Below, piece after piece: positions 1 to 7,820 of a stretch of DNA of 64,000 nt (the first letter of the stretch is position 1; each line of letters starts with the position of its first letter). The notes beneath the pieces were generated by a model. The model had not been told where the DNA came from, searched no databases, and saw nothing but the letters and a program-made list of their open reading frames with translations. Both the position numbers and the translations under genes were made by a program. The DNA comes from WHSW01 sp963781265 (lineage in GTDB: Bacteria; Actinomycetota; Thermoleophilia; Solirubrobacterales; 70-9), in assembly GCA_963781265.1 (NCBI GenBank), contig CAWAFH010000003.1:248001-312000 (forward strand). The letters are read 5' to 3'.

Positions 1-165
1 GCGCGGGCGCCGCTGAAGGCGACGTCGTCGGCCGCCGCCGCGACCCTGGTCGAGCGCTACGACGCCGCGGTCCCGGGGCCGCGGGCGCTCGCCTGGCTGC
101 TCGCGGTGGTCGTCCTCGCCGCGATCGGGATCGGCGCGATCGCGGTGTGGGACCGGCGCCGTTGA
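1..165 (+). CDS. C-terminal fragment of a membrane protein
   Basis: The first bases are read in frame 1 to a TGA at 163-165. The visible 54 residues end with one hydrophobic helix (ALAWLLAVVVLAAIGIGAIA) followed by WDRRR, so this is a C-terminal membrane anchor with an arginine-rich, probably cytoplasmic tail. The upstream part is outside the window, so the function cannot be named. The stop overlaps the TTGA at which the next gene may start, which suggests one transcription unit. Confidence 0.6.
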   Translation, partial: ARAPLKATSSAAAATLVERYDAAVPGPRALAWLLAVVVLAAIGIGAIAVWDRRR

Positions 166-1208
166 TCGGCGCCCCGCGCTTCTACGCCGAGCGGCTCGGC
201 CCCGGGTTCGTCGACCATGCCGAGCTGCTCGCGGCGCGCATCCCGCGCCCGCTGGCGGCCGTCGCCGCCCGCTTCGCCGCCGCCCGGGGGATCGCGCTCG
301 GGCTGCTCGCCCGCCGCGGCGACCGGGTCGCGGTGATCCGGCGCGAGCGCGGCGCGCTTGCCGCGCTGGCCGTCTGCGCGCTGCCGCCGGCTCGCCCGCG
401 CCTGTTCGTCCTCGAGTTGCTGCGCCGCCCGACCCCGGGCACGGCGCCGCGCCGGCTCGCCCACGCGGTATGGGTGGCGCTGATCGAGCGCCCGGCGCTG
501 CGCCGTGGGATGCGCGCCGGTCAGGTGATGACCGAGTGGGAGCGGCGCGAGTACGCGGCCGCGCTGCGGCTCGAGCCCGCGCGGCTCGCGCTCGTCCCCT
601 GGGCGTGGCGCGAGGGCGGCGACCGCGAGCCGGTCGCGATCGAGCCCGGCTCGCGAGCCGTCTTCAGCTCGGGGCGGGCCGGCTGCGACTGGGAGACCCT
701 GTTCGCCGCCGCCGCCGGGCGCGACTGGGGGCTGACGGCGATCTGCTCGCGCCCCGACGCCGAGCGGGTGCGGGCGCTCGCGGCGCCGAGCGGCGCGACG
801 GTCGAGGTCGAGGTCGACTGGGATCGCCACGACCGCGCCCTGCGCGCCGCCGCGGTCGACGTGATCGCGCTCGCCGACCGCGGCCCGAGCGCCGGCCAGG
901 TGCGCTTGATGGCGGCGGTCGAGGCCGGGGTGCCGGTGGTGGTCTCGGACGTTCGCGCACTCGACGGCTACGCGGTCGCCGGCGAGACCGCGGAGCTGGT
1001 GCCGGCCGGGGATCCGCGCGCGCTCGGCGACCGCGTCGACGCGCTGCTCGCCGATCCGGCCCGGCGGCTGCGCCTGCGCGACGCGGCGCGCGCCCGCGCG
1101 GACGCCTGGACCTACCGCGAGTACTTCGCCCGGCTGCGCGAGCTGATCGAGGCCGATCCCGGCGCGAACCGGGCGGGCGCCTCTCCGAGCCGTCCTCACC
1201 CCCGTTGA
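147..1208 (+). CDS. Glycosyltransferase (GT4-like C-terminal domain)
   Basis: About 350 residues. The C-terminal third has the look of a Glycos_transf_1/GT-B domain: a stretch reading LMAAVEAGVPVVVSDVRALDG, then a GETAELVPAGDP-like segment and a helical tail with WTYREYFARLREL. The N-terminal half is only weakly recognisable. It probably moves a sugar from a nucleotide donor to a lipid or glycan acceptor at the cytoplasmic face. The start is uncertain: GTG at 147 lies inside the upstream gene, and TTG at 162 overlaps its stop as TTGA, which fits translational coupling. A related GT4 gene lies at 26930. The acceptor cannot be told from sequence. Confidence 0.65.
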   Translation: MGPAPLIGAPRFYAERLGPGFVDHAELLAARIPRPLAAVAARFAAARGIALGLLARRGDRVAVIRRERGALAALAVCALPPARPRLFVLELLRRPTPGTAPRRLAHAVWVALIERPALRRGMRAGQVMTEWERREYAAALRLEPARLALVPWAWREGGDREPVAIEPGSRAVFSSGRAGCDWETLFAAAAGRDWGLTAICSRPDAERVRALAAPSGATVEVEVDWDRHDRALRAAAVDVIALADRGPSAGQVRLMAAVEAGVPVVVSDVRALDGYAVAGETAELVPAGDPRALGDRVDALLADPARRLRLRDAARARADAWTYREYFARLRELIEADPGANRAGASPSRPHPR

Positions 1209-1269
1209 CGAGGACCTCGCCGCGCCGTGGCGGCCGCCGAGAAAGCGGTTAGCCTGTCTGCGAGCGCGA

Positions 1270-2229
1270 GTGATTCTCACCGTCACCCTCAACGCCGCGA
1301 TCGACCGCACGGTCGCCGTCCCGAACTTTCGGCTCGGCCAACGCCATCGAGCGGTCGAGGCGCGGACCATGGCGGGCGGCAAGGGCGTCAACGTCGCCCG
1401 CGCCCTGCGCCTGCTCGGCCGGCCCGTGATCGCCGCCGGGATGGCCGGGGGCGCCTCGGGCACCCGGCTGCTCGACGAGCTGCGCAACGAGTCGGTGTTG
1501 ACCGCGTTCACGCGGATCGGCGGTGAGACCCGCACCAACCTCGCGGTGATCGACCCGACCACCGGCGAGCAGACCGAGATCAACGACCGCGGCCCGGAGA
1601 TCGCCGCGGCCGAGATCGAGCACTTCATCGAGCGGCTGCTCTACCTCGCTCAGGGGGCGCGCGTCTGCGTGCTCGCCGGCAGCATCCCGCCGGGAACCGA
1701 CGAGGACGTCTACGGGCGCCTGATCGCGGAGCTGCGCGGCCTCGGCGTGGCCACCGTGCTCGACACCGACGGCGAGCAGATGCGGACCGCGCTGCGGGCC
1801 GAGCCGACGGTCGTCGCCCCGAACGTGGGTGAGGCCGAGGAGGCGGTCGGCCACGAGTTCAACGACGCCGACGACCTCGCCCTCGGGCTCACCGGCCTGA
1901 TCGAGATGGGGGCCGGGGAGGCGATCATCACGTCCGAGGACGGCTGCGTCGCGGTCGTCGGCGACGGGGCCGAGCGCCGCCGCTACGAGGTCCGCATCGA
2001 TCAGCTCGAGCCGGTCACCACGGTCGGCTCCGGCGACTGCTTCCTGGCCGGCTATGTCGCCGCGCGCTACGAGCACGCGAGCCCGCGCGACTGCCTCGCC
2101 TTCGGCGTCGCCTGCGGGGCCGAGTCGACCCAGCACTTCGGCGCCGGGACGCTCGATCGCCGCGAGGTCGAGCGGCTGCTACCGCGGGTGAGCGTGAACG
2201 AGCTCGCCTCGGCCGCCGAGGTCGCTTGA
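1270..2229 (+). CDS. PfkB-family hexose kinase (1-phosphofructokinase-like)
   Basis: A 319-residue ribokinase-superfamily sugar kinase. It opens with the LTVTLNAAIDRT strand typical of FruK/LacC/PfkB proteins, has the substrate-binding GGKGVNVAR motif at about residue 38, and the C-terminal ATP/anion-hole signature TTVGSGDCFLAGY with the catalytic Asp at about 257. Length is normal for the family. It likely phosphorylates fructose-1-phosphate, fructose-6-phosphate or tagatose-6-phosphate; the sequence does not separate these, and no PTS genes are near. It starts at GTG 1270, 14 nt after a TAGCCT -10-like element at about 1251. Confidence 0.85.
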   Translation: MILTVTLNAAIDRTVAVPNFRLGQRHRAVEARTMAGGKGVNVARALRLLGRPVIAAGMAGGASGTRLLDELRNESVLTAFTRIGGETRTNLAVIDPTTGEQTEINDRGPEIAAAEIEHFIERLLYLAQGARVCVLAGSIPPGTDEDVYGRLIAELRGLGVATVLDTDGEQMRTALRAEPTVVAPNVGEAEEAVGHEFNDADDLALGLTGLIEMGAGEAIITSEDGCVAVVGDGAERRRYEVRIDQLEPVTTVGSGDCFLAGYVAARYEHASPRDCLAFGVACGAESTQHFGAGTLDRREVERLLPRVSVNELASAAEVA

Positions 2230-2252
2230 CCCCGGTTGACCGCTGTTATCAT
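2226..2252 (+). promoter_or_regulatory. Candidate promoter of the guaB3 leader
   Basis: TTGACC at 2226-2231 and TATCAT at 2247-2252 are separated by 15 bp and overlap the end of the kinase gene. A transcript would start near 2259 and run straight into the structured leader. The spacing is shorter than ideal, so this is a candidate only. Confidence 0.4.
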
Positions 2253-2258
2253 CGCCAA

Positions 2259-2336
2259 GGCCTCGCGAGCGCGTTGATAGAGGGGCCGTTCGGCCGCAAA
2301 CAGCGGCTTTCAAGGCCCCTTTCGAGGGGCTTTTTT
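2259..2336 (+). promoter_or_regulatory. Structured guaB3 leader with alternative hairpins (attenuator candidate)
   Basis: GGGGCC (2282-2287) can pair with GGCCCC (2314-2319), enclosing a second hairpin GCCGC-AAACA-GCGGC (2293-2307). The same 3' bases are needed for the intrinsic terminator stem at 2315-2330, so the two folds exclude each other, as in transcription-attenuation leaders. It precedes a purine-nucleotide gene pair, so a purine nucleotide or a related signal is a reasonable guess for the input. No conserved core of a known purine, PRPP or ppGpp riboswitch was recognised. Confidence 0.5.
2315..2336 (+). terminator. Intrinsic terminator, UUCG tetraloop
   Basis: GCCCCT (2315-2320), loop TTCG, AGGGGC (2325-2330), then six T residues (2331-2336). 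It is a textbook rho-independent terminator standing between a candidate promoter and guaB3, so it would either stop read-through from the kinase gene or act as a conditional terminator of the leader. Confidence 0.8.
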
Positions 2337-2371
2337 CGTCCGCGAACACCCCTAGGTTTGGAGCTGGATCA

Positions 2372-2500
2372 ATGACCCCGATTGGCGCACACCCAGATGA
2401 CGCGCGGACAGCGACGCCGGCACGCGCTTCGTCGCCCGACCACGCCCGGCTTGCTGGCGCACGCCCCTGGGCGCCCACCAATCGGAGGTCAGTGAGCTGA
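2372..2500 (+). CDS. Small upstream ORF (42 aa) coupled to guaB3
   Basis: ATG at 2372 has a GGAG at 2360-2363 (8 nt spacing). The reading frame runs 42 codons and stops at TGA 2498-2500, whose last base is the first base of the guaB3 ATG (TGATG). The predicted peptide is hydrophilic, rich in Ala, Arg and Pro, and resembles no family I know. The overlap suggests a leader peptide or a coupling device rather than an independent protein. Confidence 0.4.
   Translation: MTPIGAHPDDARTATPARASSPDHARLAGARPWAPTNRRSVS
2378..2488 (+). promoter_or_regulatory. Long-range inverted repeat covering the guaB3 ribosome site
   Basis: CCGATTGG (2378-2385) is the exact reverse complement of CCAATCGG (2478-2485), and the second arm overlaps the guaB3 Shine-Dalgarno GGAGG (2484-2488). 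Pairing would close a loop of about 90 nt and hide the site. Ribosomes translating the small upstream ORF would open it. This is visible in the sequence; the regulatory role is inferred. Confidence 0.4.
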
Positions 2501-3753
2501 TGGAAGTAGAGATCGGACGCGGCAAGAAGGGCAGGCGGGCCTACGGGTTCGACGACATCGCGATCGTGCCGTCACGGCGCACCCGTGACCCCGACGACGT
2601 CGATATCTCCTGGACCCTCGGCCCGTACCGATTCGAGCTGCCGCTGCTCGCCTCCGCGATGGACGGGGTGGTCAGCCCGCAGACCGCGGTCGAGCTCGGC
2701 GGGCTCGGCGGGCTCGGGGTGCTCAACCTCGAGGGCATCTGGAGCCGCTACGAGAACGCCGACGAGAAGCTGAAGGAGATCGCCGCGGCGCCGCCCGAGC
2801 ACGCGACCCATCTGATGCAGCGCATCTACGAGGAGCCGGTGAAGCCGGAGCTGATCGCGCAGCGGGTCGAGGAGATCAAGGCGGCGGGCGCTGTTGCGGC
2901 CGGCTCGCTGACCCCGCAGCGGGTGACCGAGTTCTATGAGGTCGCGATCGAGGCCGGGCTCGACATCCTCGTCATCCAGGGCACGGTGATCTCGGCCGAG
3001 CACGTCTCGACCAAGACCGAGCCGCTGAACCTGAAGGAGTTCACCAACGAGATCCCGATCCCGTGCGTGATGGGCGGCTGCGCCTCGTACTCGACCGGCC
3101 TGCACCTGATGCGCACCGGCGCGGTCGGCGTCCTGGTCGGCGTCGGGCCGGGCGCTGCGTGCACCACCCGCGGCGTGCTCGGGCTCGGCGTCCCGCAGGC
3201 GACCGCGATCGCCGACGTCGCCGCCGCCCGCTCGCAGCACATGCTCGAGACCGGCGAGTACTGCAACGTGATCGCCGACGGCGGCATGCGCACCGGCGGT
3301 GACATCTCGAAGGCGATCGCCGTCGGCGCCGACGCCGTCATGGTCGGCTCCCCGCTGGCGCGCTCGAAGCAGGCGCCCGGCCGCGGCTACCACTGGGGGA
3401 TGGCGACCTTCCATCCCTCGCTGCCTCGCGGGACCCGGGTCAAGACCCAGCAGGACGGGACGCTCGAGGAGATCCTCAACGGCCCCGCCCACGAGAACGA
3501 CGGCACGTTCAACCTGATCGGCGCCCTGCGGACCTCGATGGCCACCTGCGGCTACGAGGACATCCGCGACTTCCAGCGCGCCGAGGTGATGGTCGCCCCG
3601 GCGCTCCAGACCGAGGGCAAGCAGCTGCAGCGCTCGCAACAGGTCGGGATGGGGGCCAGCGGCCGCGATCGGGCCTCGAACGGGATCGCGAACGGAAACG
3701 GCAACGGGACGCCGACCCCGGAGCCGGAGGAGGCCACCGCCGGCGATGGCTGA
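2500..3753 (+). CDS. guaB3: GuaB3-family IMP dehydrogenase-like protein
   Basis: A 417-residue IMPDH/GMPR TIM barrel of the GuaB3 type: it begins VEIGRGKKGRRAYGFDD and has no CBS (Bateman) insert. The phosphate loop and nucleophile region GPGAACTTRG and the following ADGGMRTGGD strand are present, so catalysis of IMP to XMP or a related IMP reaction is possible. Actinobacteria often encode this paralogue beside a canonical GuaB, and its exact role is less certain. The start has a GGAGG 11 nt upstream. The last 8 nt overlap guaA. The C-terminal 40 residues are a low-complexity Gly/Asn/Pro tail. Confidence 0.9.
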   Translation: MEVEIGRGKKGRRAYGFDDIAIVPSRRTRDPDDVDISWTLGPYRFELPLLASAMDGVVSPQTAVELGGLGGLGVLNLEGIWSRYENADEKLKEIAAAPPEHATHLMQRIYEEPVKPELIAQRVEEIKAAGAVAAGSLTPQRVTEFYEVAIEAGLDILVIQGTVISAEHVSTKTEPLNLKEFTNEIPIPCVMGGCASYSTGLHLMRTGAVGVLVGVGPGAACTTRGVLGLGVPQATAIADVAAARSQHMLETGEYCNVIADGGMRTGGDISKAIAVGADAVMVGSPLARSKQAPGRGYHWGMATFHPSLPRGTRVKTQQDGTLEEILNGPAHENDGTFNLIGALRTSMATCGYEDIRDFQRAEVMVAPALQTEGKQLQRSQQVGMGASGRDRASNGIANGNGNGTPTPEPEEATAGDG

Positions 3754-5440
3754 TCCGCGAGCGCCCCTCGCGCCCGAGGCCGAGCCGCGGGACGAGGTGC
3801 GCCCGGCGGACGGCTCGCGGGGCCCGCTTGCGGTCGGTGATCCGGCGCTCCCCGCCGAGCCCGGCGTCGACGGGGCCGTCGAGGTCCCGCCTCCCGCGAC
3901 CGCGCACGAGGAGGTCCTCGTGCTCGACTTCGGCGGCCAGTACTCGCAGCTGATCGCGCGCCGAATCCGCGAGTGCGGCGTCTACGCGGAGCTGCTTCCC
4001 CACGATCTCGAGATCGAGCGGATCCGCGAGCGCGCGCCCGCCGCCCTGGTGCTCTCCGGCGGCCCCGCGTCGGTGTACTCGCCCGGCGCCCCGCGGCTAC
4101 GGACCGAGCTGCTCGAGCTCGGGATCCCGGTGCTCGGCATCTGCTACGGGATGCAGGCGATGGTGCTCGAGCTCGGCGGCAAGGTCGAGGGCGCCGATGC
4201 GGGCGAGTTCGGTCGCACAGCGCTCGAGCTGGTCGGCGACGGCGGCCGCCTGCTCGCCGGCCTCCCGCCCGAGCAGCAGTGCTGGATGAGCCATCGCGAC
4301 GCGGTCTTCGAGCCGCCCCCCGGGTTCACGGCGCTCGGCTCCAGCCCCGGCTCGCCGGTCGCCGCGCTCGAGGACGCCGAGCGCGGCCTCTACGGGATCC
4401 AGTTCCACCCCGAGGTCGTGCACACGCCCTACGGCCAGCAGATCCTCAACCGGTTCCTGACCGAGATCGCCGGCTGCGACGCCGACTGGTCGCCGGCCTC
4501 GGTGATCGAGGAGCAGGTCGAGAGGATCCGCGCGCAGGTCGGCGACGCGGGCGTCCTCTGCGGGCTCTCCGGCGGGGTCGACTCCGCCACCGCGGCCGCG
4601 CTCGTGCACCGCGCGGTGGGCGACCAGCTCACCTGCGTGCTCGTCGACCACGGCCTGATGCGGCTCAACGAGGCCGATCAGGTGGTCGCCGCGATGGAGG
4701 AGCTCGGCGTGAAGCTGATCCGGGCCGACGCCGAGCAGCGCTTCCTCGACAAGCTCGCCGGGGTCGACGACCCGGAGCGCAAGCGCAAGATCATCGGCGA
4801 GGAGTTCATCCGCGTGTTCGAGGACGAGGCGGCGAAGCTCGAGGGCGTCGGCTACCTGGTCCAGGGGACCCTGTACTCGGACGTGATCGAGTCCGGCGGT
4901 GACGGTCGCGCGGCCGACACGATCAAGTCGCACCACAACGTCGGCGGCCTGCCGGAGGACCTCGGCTTCGACCTGGTCGAGCCGCTGCGCATGCTGTTCA
5001 AGGACGAGGTCCGCGCGGTCGCCGCGGAGCTCGGCCTCTCCGAGCGCGTGGTGTGGCGCCAGCCGTTCCCCGGCCCCGGCCTCGCGATCCGGATCGTCGG
5101 CGGCGAGGTCAACCGCGAGCGCCTCGACATCCTGCGCGACGCCGACGCGATCCTCCAGGAGGAGATCAAGGCCGCGGGCCTCTATCGCGACCTCTGGCAG
5201 TCGTTCTGCGTGCTCCCGGTGGTCCGCTCGGTCGGCGTGCAGGGCGACGGGCGCACCTACGCCTATCCGATCGTGATCCGCGCGGTCACCTCCCAGGACG
5301 CGATGACCGCCGACTGGGCGCGGCTGCCCTACGACCTGCTCGAGCGCGTCTCCAACCGGATCATCAACGAGGTCGCCGGCGTCAACCGCGTCGCGCTCGA
5401 CATCAGCTCGAAGCCCCCCGCCACGATCGAGTGGGAATAG
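3746..5440 (+). CDS. guaA: GMP synthase (glutamine-hydrolysing)
   Basis: It amidates XMP to GMP. A class I glutamine amidotransferase domain starts near residue 55, with nucleophile Cys133 in GICYGMQ and His221/Glu223 in FHPEVVHT. The ATP-pyrophosphatase domain has the P-loop SGGVDS at about 275-280, followed by the dimerisation domain ending IEWE. The protein (564 aa) is about 45-50 residues longer than usual because of an acidic/proline-rich N-terminal extension; an internal start near 3918 would give the standard length. The ATG at 3746 sits in an ATGGCTGA overlap with guaB3, which supports the longer, coupled form. Confidence 0.95.
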   Translation: MADPRAPLAPEAEPRDEVRPADGSRGPLAVGDPALPAEPGVDGAVEVPPPATAHEEVLVLDFGGQYSQLIARRIRECGVYAELLPHDLEIERIRERAPAALVLSGGPASVYSPGAPRLRTELLELGIPVLGICYGMQAMVLELGGKVEGADAGEFGRTALELVGDGGRLLAGLPPEQQCWMSHRDAVFEPPPGFTALGSSPGSPVAALEDAERGLYGIQFHPEVVHTPYGQQILNRFLTEIAGCDADWSPASVIEEQVERIRAQVGDAGVLCGLSGGVDSATAAALVHRAVGDQLTCVLVDHGLMRLNEADQVVAAMEELGVKLIRADAEQRFLDKLAGVDDPERKRKIIGEEFIRVFEDEAAKLEGVGYLVQGTLYSDVIESGGDGRAADTIKSHHNVGGLPEDLGFDLVEPLRMLFKDEVRAVAAELGLSERVVWRQPFPGPGLAIRIVGGEVNRERLDILRDADAILQEEIKAAGLYRDLWQSFCVLPVVRSVGVQGDGRTYAYPIVIRAVTSQDAMTADWARLPYDLLERVSNRIINEVAGVNRVALDISSKPPATIEWE

Positions 5441-5454
5441 CCCGGCCGCCGCCG

Positions 5455-5530
5455 GTCGCCGCGGTCGCGCGGTCGCGGGCGCGCGAACCCGCCGGTCGCG
5501 CGGTCGCGCCGTGCGCGCGAACCCGCCGTC
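5455..5530. repeat. GC-rich short direct repeats
   Basis: Between guaA and the convergent flippase gene the unit GCGCGCGAACCCGCCG occurs twice, and GGTCGCGCGGTCGCG-type words recur. No coding signal is seen. It directly precedes the dispersed palindrome at 5531. Confidence 0.5.
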
Positions 5531-5577
5531 GAGTTTCATCTGAACCCCCTCCACGGTGGTTTGGATGAATCTCGGCG
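5531..5577. repeat. Dispersed 47-bp palindromic element, copy 1
   Basis: GAGTTTCATC ... CCTCCACGGTGG ... GATGAATCTCGGCG forms an imperfect stem-loop (TTCATC pairs with GATGAA, CCAC with GTGG). An equally long, near-identical copy is at 57601-57647. It lies between the ends of two convergent genes, so it may also act as a bidirectional terminator. Confidence 0.7.
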
Positions 5578-5598
5578 AGCCGCCGGGTGGCGAGCCCG

Positions 5599-6987
5599 CT
5601 AGCCGATCTCGTCGACCGCGGCGAGCTGCGCCTCGAGCTCGCGAGGCGAGCCGGGGGCGAGCGCGTCGGCCGCGATCGGGTGCGGGCGCCGGTACAGCAG
5701 GTAGAGCAGCCCGGACAGCACCGCCGCGCAGGCCATGAACCCGACCTCGACGGTCCGATAGGGGTCGAGCGGCTGGATCAGGTTGAAGACGATGAACGCC
5801 GCCGCGCAGGCGACCCAGCAGAGCGCAGCCCGCCGCGCCTGGCCCTGGGCGAGCGCGGCCTGGTTCAGGGTCACCGCGGAGAGGTAGAAGCCCATCCCGA
5901 TCGCCACGATCGCGAGCCCCTCGCGGTCGTACGTGTGGTCGTCGCCGAAGGCGATCTGCATCACCTCGGGGCCGATCGCGAGCACGCCGACGGTGACCGC
6001 GGCGGCGAACCCGGCGATGATCAGCAGGGTGTTGTTGATCGACATCCGGAAGGCGTTCTCGCCGGTCGAGTCGCCCCGTGTCCGCAGCCGGGTGAGGTGG
6101 GGGAGGAGGCTGGCGGCGACGGCCTGGAAGAGCAGCAGCGGCGCCCGCGCGACCATCAGGATGTTGAAGATCCGCCCGGCGGCGTCGGCGTCGAGCGCGC
6201 CGCGGACGAACAGCGCCCCGGAGCTGACCAGGATCTGCTCGGAGAGCATCATCAGCAGCACGGCGGCCGCGAAGGCGCCGCCGCGCGCGAGCGTGAACTC
6301 GAGCCCCGAGTCGCCCGGGGCGGCCGCGGCGGCGCTCTGGCGGTGGCGCGCGAACGCGAACGGCAGTACGGCGAGGCTGGCGAGCGGGGCGACCGCGATC
6401 CCGAGCGCGACCGCGTCGACCCCCTCGGCGATCCCGACCGCGACGGCGATCGGGAACATCAGGCGCGAGCCGCCCTCGAGCACGAGCAGGGTCGCGTAGA
6501 GGCCGAACTGGCGCCGTCCGGCGAGGAAGCCGCGCGCGTAGTAGGCGGCGCCGAACCCGGCGATCCCGACCACGAGGACCCAGTAGAGGACGTTGGAGCC
6601 GTCGAGCAGGTCGTCGGTGATCGGGGTCCTGAGCGCGAGCATCACGATCACCGCGACCGCCGTCACCCCGGCCTGGATCAGCCCGGCGATCCTCAGCACG
6701 TGGCCGGATCCCTCGCCCATCTCCTCGTGCTCGGCGAGGTTTCGCGAAAGCAGCTGCTCGATCGGCCGAAACAGCGTCGCGGCGGCGATGAAGTTGACCG
6801 ACCAGAGGACGACGATCGTCCCGTAGTCGTGGCTGTCGAGCGTGTGCGAGGAGACCGCGAAGAAGGCGTAGGCCAGCAGCCCGGCGGTGCCGAGCGCGAT
6901 CGTCAGCAGGCCGGCCGACCGCCCGTACTGGCGCGTCTCGGCGACCGCCTCCTCGGCGGCCGGCTGCGGCTGCTGCGGCGAGCTCAT
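5599..6987 (-). CDS. Polysaccharide flippase (MATE/MOP superfamily)
   Basis: About 460 residues with 12-14 hydrophobic helices, starting MSSPQQPQP. The first helices (GLLTIALGTAGLLAYAFFAV and the FRPIEQLLSRNLAEH loop) are typical of the Wzx/oligosaccharide-flippase branch of the MOP superfamily. It probably turns lipid-linked oligosaccharides across the membrane. TAGCTT (complement of 6995-7000) stands 7 nt before ATG 6987, so that start is chosen over a TTG three codons upstream. Substrate unknown; the nearest glycosyltransferase is 4 kb away. Confidence 0.8.
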   Translation of the reverse strand: MSSPQQPQPAAEEAVAETRQYGRSAGLLTIALGTAGLLAYAFFAVSSHTLDSHDYGTIVVLWSVNFIAAATLFRPIEQLLSRNLAEHEEMGEGSGHVLRIAGLIQAGVTAVAVIVMLALRTPITDDLLDGSNVLYWVLVVGIAGFGAAYYARGFLAGRRQFGLYATLLVLEGGSRLMFPIAVAVGIAEGVDAVALGIAVAPLASLAVLPFAFARHRQSAAAAAPGDSGLEFTLARGGAFAAAVLLMMLSEQILVSSGALFVRGALDADAAGRIFNILMVARAPLLLFQAVAASLLPHLTRLRTRGDSTGENAFRMSINNTLLIIAGFAAAVTVGVLAIGPEVMQIAFGDDHTYDREGLAIVAIGMGFYLSAVTLNQAALAQGQARRAALCWVACAAAFIVFNLIQPLDPYRTVEVGFMACAAVLSGLLYLLYRRPHPIAADALAPGSPRELEAQLAAVDEIG

Positions 6988-7005
6988 CGCGGCCAAGCTA
7001 CCCGC

Positions 7006-7803
7006 TCAGGAGAAGGCATCCCAGCGCCGCAGCGCGGGAGCCGGGTCCTCGGGGCCGCCGTCGTGGTAGCCGTGCGGCCAGAGCTCGAAGTGCAGCTGGC
7101 AGAACTCGGTGCGGGCGTTGCCGGTCTTGCCGACCTCGCCGATTCGGTCGCCCGTCCTGACGCGATCGCCTTCGTGCAGCGGGGTGGGCGCCTGCAGATG
7201 CGCGTAGAAGTAGTCGCGGTCCGTAGCCGTGCCGTCGATCAGCACGTAGTACCCGTAGAGCGCGTCGCTGTAGCCGGTCGCCGCGACGCGGCCGCCGCGG
7301 GCGGCGATCAGCGGCGTCCCGCAGCCGGCGGGGAGGTCCTGCCCTTCGTGCACCCGCCCGCCGCTGCGCGGGTCCCCGAACTGATCCCCGTACGTGTGCG
7401 ACCCGGCAACGGGGAAGACGTGGTCGTGGAACTCGAACCGGCCGACGGCGGCGCCGTCGTGGCCGGGCGGGCCGATCCGCACCTCATAGGAGCCGTCGCC
7501 CGGGACGCCGCGGTTGGCGCGCCGACCGTCCCAGGTGAGCTGGTGGAACTTCCCGGGAGCGAGGTTGCGCTCGACGTAGCGGCGCACGCCGCGGCCGCTG
7601 TCGGCGTGGACGACCCTGACGACGACATCGAGCCGCCGGCGCGCCTTGAACGCGAACCGGACCTGCGCCTCGCGCTCGCCGTCGAAGTACACGGTCCCCG
7701 GCTTGACCCGCGCCTTGCCGAGCTCGAACCCGGCTCCCGACGGCTTCGCGGCCGCGGAGCCCGGGGCGCAGGCGGCGACGAGCGCCGCGAGGATCGCGAC
7801 CAC
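7006..7803 (-). CDS. M23-family peptidase, probable lipoprotein
   Basis: 265 residues. The N-terminus VAILAALVAACAPG looks like a lipoprotein signal with the acceptor Cys at about 12. A beta-sandwich (FlgD/Ig-like) region is followed by a LytM/M23 zinc endopeptidase domain: HEGQD supplies the first His and Asp ligands and QLHFE the last His, with YAHL between. It should cut peptidoglycan cross-bridges outside the cell. It lies 17 nt downstream of a larger M23 paralogue with the same domain order, so the pair is a tandem duplication, and both are under the riboswitch at 9004-9150. Confidence 0.85.
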   Translation of the reverse strand: MVAILAALVAACAPGSAAAKPSGAGFELGKARVKPGTVYFDGEREAQVRFAFKARRRLDVVVRVVHADSGRGVRRYVERNLAPGKFHQLTWDGRRANRGVPGDGSYEVRIGPPGHDGAAVGRFEFHDHVFPVAGSHTYGDQFGDPRSGGRVHEGQDLPAGCGTPLIAARGGRVAATGYSDALYGYYVLIDGTATDRDYFYAHLQAPTPLHEGDRVRTGDRIGEVGKTGNARTEFCQLHFELWPHGYHDGGPEDPAPALRRWDAFS

Positions 7804-7820
7804 GACCGGGCGCAGGCCGC

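Noticed and set aside
57..1628. Long minus-strand frame opposite the first glycosyltransferase and the PfkB kinase
   Set aside because: Shadow frame, low complexity (Arg/Ala/Gly), no start signal and no family motif.
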